NCBI GenBank assembly: GCA_963749365.1
Contig: CAVVME010000006.1
Span: 62,001 to 126,000, forward strand
Reading direction: 5' to 3'
Source of the DNA: WHSW01 sp963749365
GTDB lineage: Bacteria; Actinomycetota; Thermoleophilia; Solirubrobacterales; 70-9
Length of the DNA stretch: 64,000 nt
Below are positions 7,370 to 15,029 of the stretch, in pieces. The notes under the pieces are model-generated. The model was given only the letters and a program-made list of their open reading frames with translations, was not told where the DNA came from and did not search any database. Every line of letters starts with the position of its first letter. Position 1 is the stretch's first letter. A program made the position numbers and the translations under genes.

Positions 7370-7750
7370 CTACTCCGGCGACTGTGCCTCTGGCGGATCG
7401 TCCTTATGGCGCCGGTCGTGGACGTCTTCGAGCTTGTCGTGGATGGTCGCCGTGTACTCCTCGCGCATCTTCACGAACCCGACACCGAGTTGGCGGGCCA
7501 CCTCGACCAAGATTCCGATGCCGGTCAGGATGTAGAGAGGGGCGAAGATCTTCAGCAAGTCATGGGTGAGCACGAGATCGGGGTCGGCGATGCTCGACGT
7601 GGTCAGCGTGCAGACGGCGAAGTAGAACCCGTCGACGATATTCCAGCCCTCACCGAGCGTGAAGATCACCGTCCCCGTGAGCACGAGGGCGGCCCCGGCG
7701 CTGGGCGATCGCGGCGAAACTCTCTTCCTTAGCGGCGCGCCTGACCGCAC
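7370..7750 (-). CDS. Two-helix ion-channel-like membrane protein without K+ filter
   Basis: 126 aa. TM1 (~19-38, AGAALVLTGTVIFTLGEGW), pore-helix region VDGFYFAVCTLTT, then SSIADPDLVLTHDLLKIFAP and TM2 (~74-92, LYILTGIGILVEVARQLG), with a charged C-terminal tail. The layout is that of a KcsA-like two-TM subunit, but the signature TVGYGD after the pore helix is replaced by TTSSIADPD. It may conduct another ion, or be inactive. It lies between two inverted copies (A, B) of the island repeat. The start codon is uncertain; the N-terminus before TM1 is Arg-rich. Confidence 0.65.
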   Translation of the reverse strand: MRSGAPLRKRVSPRSPSAGAALVLTGTVIFTLGEGWNIVDGFYFAVCTLTTSSIADPDLVLTHDLLKIFAPLYILTGIGILVEVARQLGVGFVKMREEYTATIHDKLEDVHDRRHKDDPPEAQSPE

Positions 7751-7807
7751 CTGCGAAGCGATAGAGCATGCGGAACACAGCGCAAGCCTGTCACCGGTCG
7801 CGGACGG

Positions 7808-7903
7808 TGAGTTCTGCTTTGGACGAAAAGCGAAACAGCTTCAGTCCGTGGATCACCTGCGCGTGCGCGGCTGTATGCCTTAGCGTCGCGTCCCGGGCAG
7901 TAG
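7808..7903 (+). repeat. Dispersed island repeat, copy B (plus orientation)
   Basis: Contains TTCTGCTTTGGACGAAAAGC, AAACAGC, CGTGGATCACC and CTGTATGCCTTAGCGTCGCG followed by TCCCGGGCAGTAG. It is an inverted match to copy A; together they flank the channel-like gene. Confidence 0.75.
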
Positions 7904-7994
7904 ACGACAGGCTGCGGCGGGTGTAGGTTCAGTCGGTACCGGCATGGCGCAGAAGCTGGCCGCGTCGTGCCCCCTTCAACACAAAGGAGCGGCG

Positions 7995-8153
7995 ATGGGC
8001 GACACGGCAAAGAAGCGGCTTCAGGTCGGCGCCGGGGCGATCCATGCGGACGACGGCAAAGGCCGGGCCCTCTGCGGGACCAAAGCCAAGAAGAGGTGGA
8101 AGTCCCTCGGATCCGGCAAAGTGACCTGCCGGCTGTGCAAGCGGCATACCTAA
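7995..8153 (+). CDS. Small zinc-binding-like protein
   Basis: 52 aa, basic. It has a His in AGAIHADDG, then ALCGT and, near the end, VTCRLCKRHT. The spacing H..., LCG, CxxC fits a small zinc finger seen in short actinobacterial and phage proteins (VTCxxC ending). The ATG at 7995 follows AAAGGAG; an in-frame ATG at 7944 has no ribosome site. Function unknown; DNA or RNA binding is a guess. It sits between repeat copies B and C. Confidence 0.6.
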   Translation: MGDTAKKRLQVGAGAIHADDGKGRALCGTKAKKRWKSLGSGKVTCRLCKRHT

Positions 8154-8233
8154 CCTGGCCGACGCGTGACTCAGGCGGGCCAGGGCCCGAAGGCGACGCT
8201 CCGAACCTGCGTCTAGGGCCGTAGCCCATCTCC

Positions 8234-8272
8234 GTATGCCGTAACGCCACGCCGCGTCCCGGGTAGTAAGCG
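8234..8272 (+). repeat. Dispersed island repeat, copy C (partial)
   Basis: Carries GTATGCCGTAACGCCACGCC followed by GCGTCCCGGGTAGTAAGCG, the same block as in copies A, B and D. The CTTTGCATGG block is absent. It lies 3' of the small zinc-ribbon gene and 5' of the secreted protein gene. Confidence 0.65.
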
Positions 8273-8336
8273 CCCCCCAGCACCCTGAGAATCGTCTGTT
8301 AGGGTCGCGCGGAGACTTCGATCAAGGAACAGCCCA

Positions 8337-8726
8337 ATGCGAACCCCACTCAAGATCATGCTCGCGACCATCGTGCTGGCGGGCTTGGTCGCCGCCCCCG
8401 CATTCGCGGCGAAGCCCAGGACCACCGTCGAGATTCTGGGCGCGGGGACGTCGAACCCAAAGCCGCTGTACTTCCAGGGGACGGTGACGTCGCAGAAGCG
8501 GTACTGCGAAAAGGAGCGCAAGGTGACGCTTTACCGGGCCCGGTCCGGCAAGGACAAGCGGGTCGGGGCCAAGCGCGCGGAGCCCGACGAGTACGGCGGG
8601 TGGGTCTGGGAGGTCGAAGTCTCTACCCCGCAGCTCGGCAATTACTACGGCAAAGCCGAGAAGACCCACAGGTGCCGGGGCGACAAGTCCGAGAAGTTCA
8701 AGCTCGACGAACCGATCTGGGAATAA
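8337..8726 (+). CDS. Small secreted protein, unknown function
   Basis: 129 aa. A clear signal peptide (MRTPLKIMLATIVLAGLVAA, cleavage after AFA) precedes a basic domain beginning KPRTTVEILGAG. Two Cys (in RYCEKER and HRCRGDK) could form one disulfide. The segment KVTLYRARSGKDKRVG resembles the small beta-domains I associate with secreted thermoleophilian proteins, but I cannot name a family. AAGGAA lies before the ATG. It is flanked by repeat copies C and D. Confidence 0.65.
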   Translation: MRTPLKIMLATIVLAGLVAAPAFAAKPRTTVEILGAGTSNPKPLYFQGTVTSQKRYCEKERKVTLYRARSGKDKRVGAKRAEPDEYGGWVWEVEVSTPQLGNYYGKAEKTHRCRGDKSEKFKLDEPIWE

Positions 8727-8786
8727 CCCTCGGCTGAGAGCAGCCCGGCTGCTCCGTTCACGGTCCCGAGCGTGAGTCGGTCGCGG

Positions 8787-8882
8787 TATATGCCTTAGCG
8801 CCGCGTGCTGGGTAGCAAGCGTTAGCTACGGCGCTGATCGCCGTCGCCATTCGGCGGAGAGGTTGCGCTTTGCATGGTAAGC
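8787..8882 (+). repeat. Dispersed island repeat, copy D
   Basis: Starts TATATGCCTTAGCGCCGCGT, continues with GGCGCTGATCGCCGTCGCC and ends TTGCGCTTTGCATGGTAAGC. Copy E (15030-15120, minus) has the same blocks in the same order. The remainder of 8727-8999 shows only a second GCTTCC...GAAAGC palindrome right after the copy. Confidence 0.75.
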
Positions 8883-8999
8883 AGTACTTCTGCTTCCACG
8901 CGAAAGCGGAATCCTGGCGCGGCGCTCGCTGCCGATTGTCAGAAGACCGTCGCAGTGTGCGAATATCCGCGCCCCGCAACGGACAGGAGGTACGGCCTG

Positions 9000-9413
9000 A
9001 TGGCTGATCCCAAGCGCGTCGTCGAACGGCATGTCGAGGCGTTCAACGCACGGGACGCGGACGCCGATCCTTGGAGCGATGATGCCGACTTCGTCGCGCC
9101 GAACGCGTCGATGCACGGCCGCGAGGAGGTTCTCGGCTTCCTTGGTGTGTTCTGGGACGCGTTTCCGGACGGGCGTCTTGAGACGTCGCGCCTTCTCGCC
9201 GAAGGATCCGTCGTCGCTGCCGAGGGCCGGTTCATCGGCACGCACACCGGTGTCATGCGCACGCCGGAAGGCGACGTCGCGGCCACGGGACGACACGTCG
9301 ACTTCCGCTGGATGTCGAGTTACGAGGTTCGCGGCGACGAGCTGTCCTCGGAACATCTCTACTTCGATCGGGTCGAGCTCCTCGGCCAGCTCGGACTGAT
9401 GCCGTCGACCTGA
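9000..9413 (+). CDS. SnoaL-like / ester cyclase family protein
   Basis: 137 aa, NTF2-like fold. It reads MADPKRVVERHVEAFNARDA, then SMHGREEVLGFLGVFWDAFP, and closes with HLYFDRVELLGQLGL, the pattern of SnoaL-like aldol condensases and polyketide cyclases (ester-cyclase branch). The substrate cannot be told. The ATG follows AGGAGG with a 9-nt spacer. It is monocistronic, one of at least four intact SnoaL-like genes in this island. Confidence 0.82.
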   Translation: MADPKRVVERHVEAFNARDADADPWSDDADFVAPNASMHGREEVLGFLGVFWDAFPDGRLETSRLLAEGSVVAAEGRFIGTHTGVMRTPEGDVAATGRHVDFRWMSSYEVRGDELSSEHLYFDRVELLGQLGLMPST

Positions 9414-9508
9414 GCGCGCTCCTGCCTTGCGCGACGGGCAGCAGTGCCGGCCGCACGCGGGAGTGGGTAGCGGCCGAGAGGTGTCAGCCGACCCGGCGCA
9501 CGCTGACG

Positions 9509-9916
9509 CTAGGCGCGGGCAGAAATCTGCTGTACGGCCCAGGTGTTGCCGTCCGGATCGCTGAAGAACACGAATCCGACGTTGTCCAGCGGGTCCGGCT
9601 GAGGAGTCGGGCTCTCGCCCAGGACCTGGATCTCACTTACCTGCACCCCTCGCTCCATGAGCTGTGCGCGCGCCGCGTTAACGTCGGGGACGACCAGCTG
9701 CAGGCCCTTGAGTGAGCCCGGCGGCATGTCCGGGACGATCCCCTCACCGATGACGAGTGAGCAGCCTGACCCGGGCGGGGTGAGCTGAACGATCCGGTTG
9801 CCCGTACTGACCTGGGTGTCGTGGTCGACGTTGAAGCCGAGCCGTTCGGCGTAGAAGGCCTTGGCATGGTCCACGTTCGAAACGGGAACCACGACGACTT
9901 CGAGTGTCCAGTTCAT
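9509..9916 (-). CDS. VOC (glyoxalase/bleomycin-resistance) family protein
   Basis: 135 aa. Starts MNWTLEVVVVPVSNVDHAKA, then FYAERLGFNVDHDTQV, and ends with NVGFVFFSDPDGNTWAVQQI: the paired beta-alpha-beta-beta-beta modules of the vicinal oxygen chelate fold. Such proteins bind a metal and act on small electrophiles or antibiotics; the exact substrate is unknown. An AAGGAGAC site precedes the ATG at 9916. Confidence 0.88.
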   Translation of the reverse strand: MNWTLEVVVVPVSNVDHAKAFYAERLGFNVDHDTQVSTGNRIVQLTPPGSGCSLVIGEGIVPDMPPGSLKGLQLVVPDVNAARAQLMERGVQVSEIQVLGESPTPQPDPLDNVGFVFFSDPDGNTWAVQQISARA

Positions 9917-10063
9917 GATCTGTCTCCTTGCTTCCGGGCTAGTAGATGGCGCCTTGCGGTAAGACCGGACGGGATCCCTCAACTCATCGCTCAGCTCGAA
10001 ATGCCTGGTTATCGCGCTTCCGCCTCGCGCAAAACGCGGGAACGAGAGGATCCGAGGTGTGAT

Positions 10064-10105
10064 CTACGAAACCGAAGGTCACAGGTTCGAATCCTGTCGG
10101 GCCCG
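10064..10105 (+). tRNA. 3' remnant of a tRNA-Arg(ACG) gene (candidate att site)
   Basis: The sequence from the anticodon loop to the discriminator base is tRNA-like: loop CTACGAA (anticodon ACG), ACCGA, variable AGGTC, T-stem ACAGG, T-loop TTCGAAT, CCTGT, then the acceptor strand CGGGCCC and G. Upstream there is no D-arm, no 5' acceptor strand, and the five bases before the loop do not pair with ACCGA. It is therefore a 3' half only, cut at the anticodon, which is where tyrosine integrases often recombine. No CCA is encoded. Confidence 0.7.
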
Positions 10106-10119
10106 TTCAGCTTTCGCAG

Positions 10120-10839
10120 CTAGGCGCGCATGTAAAGCGTTCGCTTGCCGGGCTTGAGTCGCTCGATCGCAAAACGCAGTGTGAGCCGCGGCATCGTCGA
10201 CGCGTGCTCGTCCAGAAATGCGAGCAGTCGTTTCTCGTCCTTCCTGCCCGCCTCGCGAATCCAGGAGCCGACTGCGTTATGCATCAAGGGCCCGTCGTCG
10301 TCGAGCAGGATCTCGGCGAGGGCAAAGGTGTCCTCGACGTCACCCTGGCGGATGAAGTAGTAGGTGCTGACGATCGCCGTGCGCCGCTCCCAGACGTAGT
10401 CGGAGCGGGCGAGCTCATAAAGCGGACCGTGATCCTTGTCGAAGAGGTAGCCCCCGACCACCCAGGGTGCGGCACGGTCGACGAGGTCCCAGTGGTCGAT
10501 CCGGTCGTGGCGGCGGCGGTAGAGCTCGTAGAGCGCTCTGCGCCTGCTCTCAGGGGTGCGCTTGCCTCGAGCTTGCTTGTCCATCACGCTCACCGCGCCG
10601 ACGCGGACCTCATGGATCGCGCTATCCAGTAGCTCCTCCACCTGATCGAGCGGCATCTCGGCGAACTCCTTGGCGAGGTCGAAGACTGCCTTCATCCGCA
10701 CGCCGAGGATGACGTCGTCGGGACCCGACTTCAGCTTTTGGTTCTTGATGGTCTCGCCCGTGGGGCGCAGCTCCGTCAGCCGGGCGACGAAGGTCGCGGC
10801 GTTCAGCGACGGCGGACTTGACTTGGGACGGCCGCTCAT
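10120..10839 (-). CDS. DNA alkylation repair protein (AlkD-like HEAT repeats)
   Basis: 239 aa. The core has VRMKAVFDLAKEFAEMPLDQ, VEELLDSAIHEVR, the DHWDLVDRAAPWVVGGYLF helix, and ARSDYVWERRTAIVSTYYFI, then LLDDDGPLMHNAVGSWIREA. These are landmarks of AlkD-like HEAT-repeat glycosylases that excise positively charged N3/N7-alkyl purines without base flipping. The conserved Trp/Asp pair (HWDLVD) and WERR are present. Single gene, next to the tRNA remnant. Confidence 0.88.
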   Translation of the reverse strand: MSGRPKSSPPSLNAATFVARLTELRPTGETIKNQKLKSGPDDVILGVRMKAVFDLAKEFAEMPLDQVEELLDSAIHEVRVGAVSVMDKQARGKRTPESRRRALYELYRRRHDRIDHWDLVDRAAPWVVGGYLFDKDHGPLYELARSDYVWERRTAIVSTYYFIRQGDVEDTFALAEILLDDDGPLMHNAVGSWIREAGRKDEKRLLAFLDEHASTMPRLTLRFAIERLKPGKRTLYMRA

Positions 10840-10896
10840 CGCGCGTCCTCCCCTCCAACCTTGGTCCGTCGACGCACCGCGGCGAAAACCGAGGGC

Positions 10897-11409
10897 CTAG
10901 AGCCCGGGCTTGGTCGTCATCAGGAAGACGGCAACGAGCAGCAGGACGCCCATCAGCGCGCCAATCCCGCCCTCCAGCTTCCCCTTGCGGATGTACCCGG
11001 CCGACAGCTGGCTGAGCTGAATCTCACCGCCTCCGAGGTCGGCGATCTCCTGCTCGACCATCGGCAGCAGTTTTCGGTCCATGGGGATGAAGAAGGCCAC
11101 GAGGATCAATGCGACAGCGGCAAGGATCCCGATCGTGCCGCTGACCCAGAGATCGCCGAGGCTCCAATTGCCCTCCGACACCTGGTAGACGCCGGTGCCG
11201 GCGACGATCAGGATCGCCGGCGCGGCGAGGAACCGGTTGATCGCAAGCTGCAGTCGATGGACATACGGAAGATGACGTGGGCTCATCTTCGACGCGACCG
11301 GGAACATCACGGCTTCGGCCCAGGTCGCGCCGAAGCCGATCAATACTGCGCTCACGTGGAGAAAGACGGAGAGGTTGTAGCTCGTCACGGCCAGGACCTG
11401 GTCTCTCAT
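10897..11409 (-). CDS. DUF2269-like four-helix membrane protein
   Basis: 170 aa, with four hydrophobic helices: NLSVFLHVSAVLIGFGATWA, FLAAPAILIVAGTGVYQV, IGILAAVALILVAFFIP, and LMGVLLLVAVFLMTT. The conserved HVSAVLIGFG and the short loop with NWSLGDLWVSGT match the DUF2269 family (SirB-like). Function unknown. It lies 13 nt downstream of the NmrA-like gene on the same strand, so the two may be cotranscribed. Confidence 0.72.
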   Translation of the reverse strand: MRDQVLAVTSYNLSVFLHVSAVLIGFGATWAEAVMFPVASKMSPRHLPYVHRLQLAINRFLAAPAILIVAGTGVYQVSEGNWSLGDLWVSGTIGILAAVALILVAFFIPMDRKLLPMVEQEIADLGGGEIQLSQLSAGYIRKGKLEGGIGALMGVLLLVAVFLMTTKPGL

Positions 11410-11422
11410 CTCTCATGCCCCT

Positions 11423-12271
11423 CTACGCTGACGCCAACGCCGGTGCGTTCCAGACGCCAGTCGCCGCCGCCGCCTCCGCGTAGTCGCGGAAGTCCCGCGG
11501 CGCACGGCCGAGTGCACGCTGAACGCCGTCGGTCACGTGGGCGTTGCGCCCGTCCATGACTTCGCTGAACAGGTGGGTGAGCAGGTCGATCGTCTCGCCC
11601 GGCACGCCCTGCTCGGCGGCCGCGGCCTCGTGCTCCTCGATCGAGACCGGTACGTAGCGGATCTCGCGTCCCGCCGCTCGGGCGATCTCCTCGAGCGCCT
11701 CCGCGAAGGTGAGGAGCCGGGGCCCGGTGAGCTCGTAGACCTCGCCGATGTGGCGATCGTCGGTCAGCGCCGCGACCGCGACGTCGGCGATGTCGTCGGC
11801 GTCGACGAACGGCTCGGGCGTGTCCCCTGCAGGGAGCGCGACCTCGCCGCTGAGAACGTAATCCAGCATGTAGTCCTCGCTGAAGTTCTGCGCGAACCAG
11901 GTCGAGTGAAGAACCGTCAGCTCGGCGCCGGAGGCGCGCACGGCCTGCGCCCCTCGCGTTGACTCTTCCTCGCCGCGCCCAGACATCAGGACGAGACGCG
12001 AAACGCCGCTGTCCACGGCGAGTTCTGCGAACGAGCCCAGCGTCTCTGCCGAGCCGGGAATCGCGTCCAGGCGATGGGAGATGTAGGCCGGTCCGATCCC
12101 TTGCAGAACCGGGCCCCAGGTCGAGCGGTCGTCCCAGTCGAAACGAGGCTCGCCTGAGCGCGAGCCGATGCGAACGGGCAGGCCGCGTGCGGTGAGGCGC
12201 TCCGCCACCCGGCGGCCGACCTTGCCGGTGCCGTTGAGCACCAGGATCGCGTCTTGCTGGTTCGGGTTCAT
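11423..12271 (-). CDS. NAD(P)H-binding NmrA-family oxidoreductase-like protein
   Basis: 282 aa. Rossmann motif ILVLNGTGKVGRRVAERL at the N-terminus, then SRLVLMSGRGEE, LTVLHSTWFAQNFSEDYMLD, PFVDADDIADVAVAALTD and GEVYELTGPRLLTFAEALEE. This is the atypical SDR / NmrA-like layout (no YxxxK), often a redox sensor or reductase. The start at 12271 is supported by AAAGGAC and the Rossmann strand. It is divergent from an AraC regulator 140 bp away, a classic regulator-target pair. Confidence 0.85.
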   Translation of the reverse strand: MNPNQQDAILVLNGTGKVGRRVAERLTARGLPVRIGSRSGEPRFDWDDRSTWGPVLQGIGPAYISHRLDAIPGSAETLGSFAELAVDSGVSRLVLMSGRGEEESTRGAQAVRASGAELTVLHSTWFAQNFSEDYMLDYVLSGEVALPAGDTPEPFVDADDIADVAVAALTDDRHIGEVYELTGPRLLTFAEALEEIARAAGREIRYVPVSIEEHEAAAAEQGVPGETIDLLTHLFSEVMDGRNAHVTDGVQRALGRAPRDFRDYAEAAAATGVWNAPALASA

Positions 12272-12411
12272 TGCTTTCGTCCTTTCACTTGGTGGCATCG
12301 TCCATCCAGTGTCGATTACAAACCAGCGACTGTCTATGACTCCGAGTCGCGAGGTCATGCTCGTCCGTCCAGGAAGGTCGACCTGTGGGTCTGGGCCGTC
12401 ATAATCCTCGT
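12272..12411. promoter_or_regulatory. Divergent intergenic control region (NmrA-like / AraC)
   Basis: A 140-bp region between divergent starts must hold both promoters and probably the AraC-type operator. It includes GATTACAAACC and GTCTATGACTCC. I see no convincing perfect palindrome. Confidence 0.4.
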
Positions 12412-13377
12412 ATGGACGCCGCCGAGAACTGGCCCCCTCCTGATCCACTGGGCGAGGCGCTCCATTACCTACGCATGGACGGCGCCTTTTACTGCCGCTC
12501 CGAGCTCACCGCGCCTTGGGGGATGACGCTCGATCCGATGCCCGGCTACCTGTGGTTTCACGTCGTTACGACGGGGGCGGTTCTGCTCGAGGTCGATACA
12601 GAGAACGAGATGTGGCTGCACCCGGGCGCCGTCTCGCTCGTCCCGCATGGCGAAGGCCACGTCCTGCGCAGCGAGCCCGGAGCGCCCGCCCCGGGGGTGA
12701 TGGAGCTCGAACTAGAGCATCCGAGCGACCGCTACGAGATCATCCGCCACGGCGGCGGAGGGGCGAAGACGATCCTGATCTGCGGAGCTGTCCGCTTCGA
12801 CCATCCGGCCGCCCGCAACCTGGTCGGGATCCTCCCGCAGGTAATCCACATCGACGCCTCCGACGGCCCGCGCGCGACCTGGATGCAGCGTGCTCTGGAG
12901 CTCATGGCGGCCGAGGCCAGGGAGTTCCATCCTGGCGGCGAGGCCGTGATCACGCGACTGGCCGACGTCCTGGTGATCCAGGCGATCCGAGGCTGGATCG
13001 AGACCGCCCCGGCAGCGCGGACCGGCTGGCTCGGCGCGTTGCAGGATCCGCAGATCGGCCGCGCGCTCGCGCTCATCCACCGCGACCCGGCCCGCGACTG
13101 GACGCTCGCCGCGCTCGCCGACGAGCTGGCTATGTCACGCTCCGCATTCGCCGCGCGGTTCACCGAACTGGTCAGCGAGCCGGCGATGCAGTACGTCACC
13201 CGATGGCGGATGCAGCTTGCTCAGAGCGCCCTGGAAACGGAGGGCACCACAGTTGCTGAGATTGCAGACCGGCTCGGGTACCGATCGGAGGCAGCTTTCG
13301 CGCGCGCCTTCAAGCGTGTCACGGGGAATCCGCCCGGAGCGGTCAGGCGTGGCGCCCCGGCTGTCGCCAGCGCTTAG
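12412..13377 (+). CDS. AraC-family transcriptional regulator with cupin sensor
   Basis: 321 aa. The N-terminal cupin (AraC_binding_6-like) part includes GYLWFHVVTTGAVLLEV and WLHPGAVSLVPHGEGHVL. The C-terminus has two helix-turn-helix motifs: DWTLAALADELAMSRSAFAA and TTVAEIADRLGYRSEAAFAR followed by AFKRVTGNPPGAVRR. It probably controls the divergent NmrA-like gene. The ATG at 12412 was chosen over one at 12385 because it matches the usual family N-terminus. The inducer is unknown. Confidence 0.9.
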   Translation: MDAAENWPPPDPLGEALHYLRMDGAFYCRSELTAPWGMTLDPMPGYLWFHVVTTGAVLLEVDTENEMWLHPGAVSLVPHGEGHVLRSEPGAPAPGVMELELEHPSDRYEIIRHGGGGAKTILICGAVRFDHPAARNLVGILPQVIHIDASDGPRATWMQRALELMAAEAREFHPGGEAVITRLADVLVIQAIRGWIETAPAARTGWLGALQDPQIGRALALIHRDPARDWTLAALADELAMSRSAFAARFTELVSEPAMQYVTRWRMQLAQSALETEGTTVAEIADRLGYRSEAAFARAFKRVTGNPPGAVRRGAPAVASA

Positions 13378-13529
13378 CGGGCGGGTCATGTTTCGAGGTG
13401 CAGGCTGACCGCTTCGCGTGATCACGGCAGTGGCGGCTCGTCGTCCGAAGCGCACGATCAGCGGGGGCCGCGCCGCCCGAGCTCACCGGACCTCACGTAG
13501 GGCTGGTCCCGTGCGCTCCTGACCATCAC

Positions 13530-13973
13530 GCCCGCCTCCGAGACATTCACCTCGAGCCCGAGGTGCGGCGCTGGTGGTAGGACCCGGCCGACGACTTCCC
13601 CGCCAGCATGAGCCGCAGCATCAACTACACCGTGATGCTCGACGAGCGGGTCATCGGCTTCGCCCAGTGGTACTTAGAGGCCGAGACGATTATTAGCTTT
13701 GCCGGCCTCGATCTCTTCCTCGATCCGGCAGTACATGGGCGTGGGCTCGGTCTGGAGACCGTACGAGTTCTGTGCGCGCACCTGATCGACGATCATGGCT
13801 TTCACCGCATCGTGGTCGACCCAGAGGTTGAGATCGAGATCTCAATCGCGTGCTACCGCAAGGCTGGCTTTCAGCCCGTCGGTGTCCTGCGGGAATACTT
13901 GCGCGACCGCTTCGGCGTCTGGAAGGACGGCCTCCTGCTCGACCTGCTAGCCAAGGAGTTCCTCCGCGGCTAG
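13530..13973 (+). pseudogene. GNAT acetyltransferase gene with in-frame TAG
   Basis: From the ATG at 13608 a 121-residue protein runs through INYTVMLDERVIGFAQWYLE, DPAVHGRGLGLETVRVLCAH (acetyl-CoA pyrophosphate-binding loop) and CYRKAGFQPVGVLREY, as in AAC(6')-like GNATs. Upstream in the same frame is RDIHLEPEVRRWW, then a TAG at 13578-13580, then DPADDFPAS leading into the ATG. EPEVRRWW...D is the conserved N-terminal part of this family, so an intact gene once read through the TAG. A shortened product from 13608 could still be made but lacks the substrate-side helix. Confidence 0.72.
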
Positions 13974-14062
13974 CTGGCGCTTCGGCATACCGCTTCCCAT
14001 GGGAAGAGGACCGACGTCCGTTATCCACCGTGCTGCTCCTTTGCGCGACGAGTGGCAGCGGC

Positions 14063-14401
14063 TTACGCGAGATTCCAGCCGAAATAGACCTCGGTGCGAG
14101 CAATCTTGTCGTCGTCGTCGAAGGTGAGGATCTCGGTGTTCCGACCCCTGCCGCCGCCGGAGATGTCGCTCTCGTAGGTGACGACCACCTCGTCGCCCGA
14201 CTCAATCAGCCGAACGAACTCGAAGCGCTGGCGGCGGCCGGCCCCGGGCCAGCAGCGCTCGAAGTAGCCGTCACGGTCGAGCTGTGGATCCGGAGGGGCA
14301 GAGAAGAGGAAGTCATCGCTCAGTCGCTCCTCGAAGAAGCGTCGGTCGCCGGCTGCGAACGCGGCATAGGAGTCGCGAGCGATCTGTTTGCGGTCGGCCA
14401 T
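14063..14401 (-). CDS. SnoaL-like protein
   Basis: 112 aa. MADRKQIARDSYAAFAAGDR, then FEERLSDDFLFSAPPDPQLD, FERCWPGAGRRQRFEFVRLI and IARTEVYFGWNLA at the end: a short NTF2-fold protein of the type found widely in Actinobacteria. The start is set at MADRK by family resemblance; an earlier in-frame ATG at 14464 has no conserved sequence after it. No substrate can be assigned. Confidence 0.75.
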   Translation of the reverse strand: MADRKQIARDSYAAFAAGDRRFFEERLSDDFLFSAPPDPQLDRDGYFERCWPGAGRRQRFEFVRLIESGDEVVVTYESDISGGGRGRNTEILTFDDDDKIARTEVYFGWNLA

Positions 14402-14465
14402 CAGCAGCGAGTCTAGTTCCGCCCCCGCCTCCTCCTTTGCGCCTGCTGGCCGATCCCAATCCAAG

Positions 14466-15021
14466 TACGAGCCTGGCTGGAGGCGGACTCGCTGTCAGCG
14501 CCGGCCACATCTACTGGGCCATTGACTTCCCCATCTCCTCGGACGATCCGGTGATTGCGCGGGCCAACCTCGACGGCAGCGGGGCCGACGAGAGCTTCAT
14601 CAACCTGCGCTACGGCAGCTATGCCGGCTGGGGCCTAGCGGTTAACGACAGTCATATCTACTGGGCCGACTACAACGGCAACACGATCGGACGGGCGAGG
14701 CTCGACGGGAGCGACGTCGATCCAAACCACATCATCGTGGGGCCAAACGATGACTCCGAGGAGGCGTTGTTTGTGCGCCCCTTGGATGTTGCGGCCGACA
14801 ATCGAACGCAGCTGCCACCTCTAGATGGCGCCGCCGGGGGCGACGGCGATGGCGACCAATCCTGTGCTGAGGCGAAAGCGAAGCTCAAGAAGGCCAAGAA
14901 GAAGCTGAAGAAGGCGAAGAAGGCGCTCAAGCAGGCCAAGCAGAATGACGCCGACGCTCAGGTGGCGAAGGCGAAGAAGAAGGTCAAGAAGGCGAGGAAG
15001 GCTGTTAAGGCCTGCGATTAG
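14466..15021 (+). pseudogene. 5'-truncated YWTD-type beta-propeller protein with Lys-rich tail
   Basis: The frame contains two propeller-type repeats, GLAVSAGHIYWAI...ARANLDGSG and GLAVNDSHIYWADYNGNTIG followed by RARLDGSDV, as in LDL-receptor-like YWTD repeats. A normal propeller needs about six, and no signal peptide or sound start is present: the frame runs back into the divergent SnoaL gene. The C-terminal ~50 residues are a Lys/Ala coiled coil (AKAKLKKAKKKLKKAKKALK) ending in Cys. It is probably the 3' end of a secreted protein gene cut by rearrangement; translation from an internal start is possible. Confidence 0.6.
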
Positions 15022-15029
15022 GGCTGTCC

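Noticed and set aside
10020..10063. 5' half of a tRNA directly before the 3' half
   Set aside because: No D-arm consensus, no acceptor strand matching CGGGCCC, and the bases before the loop do not pair.
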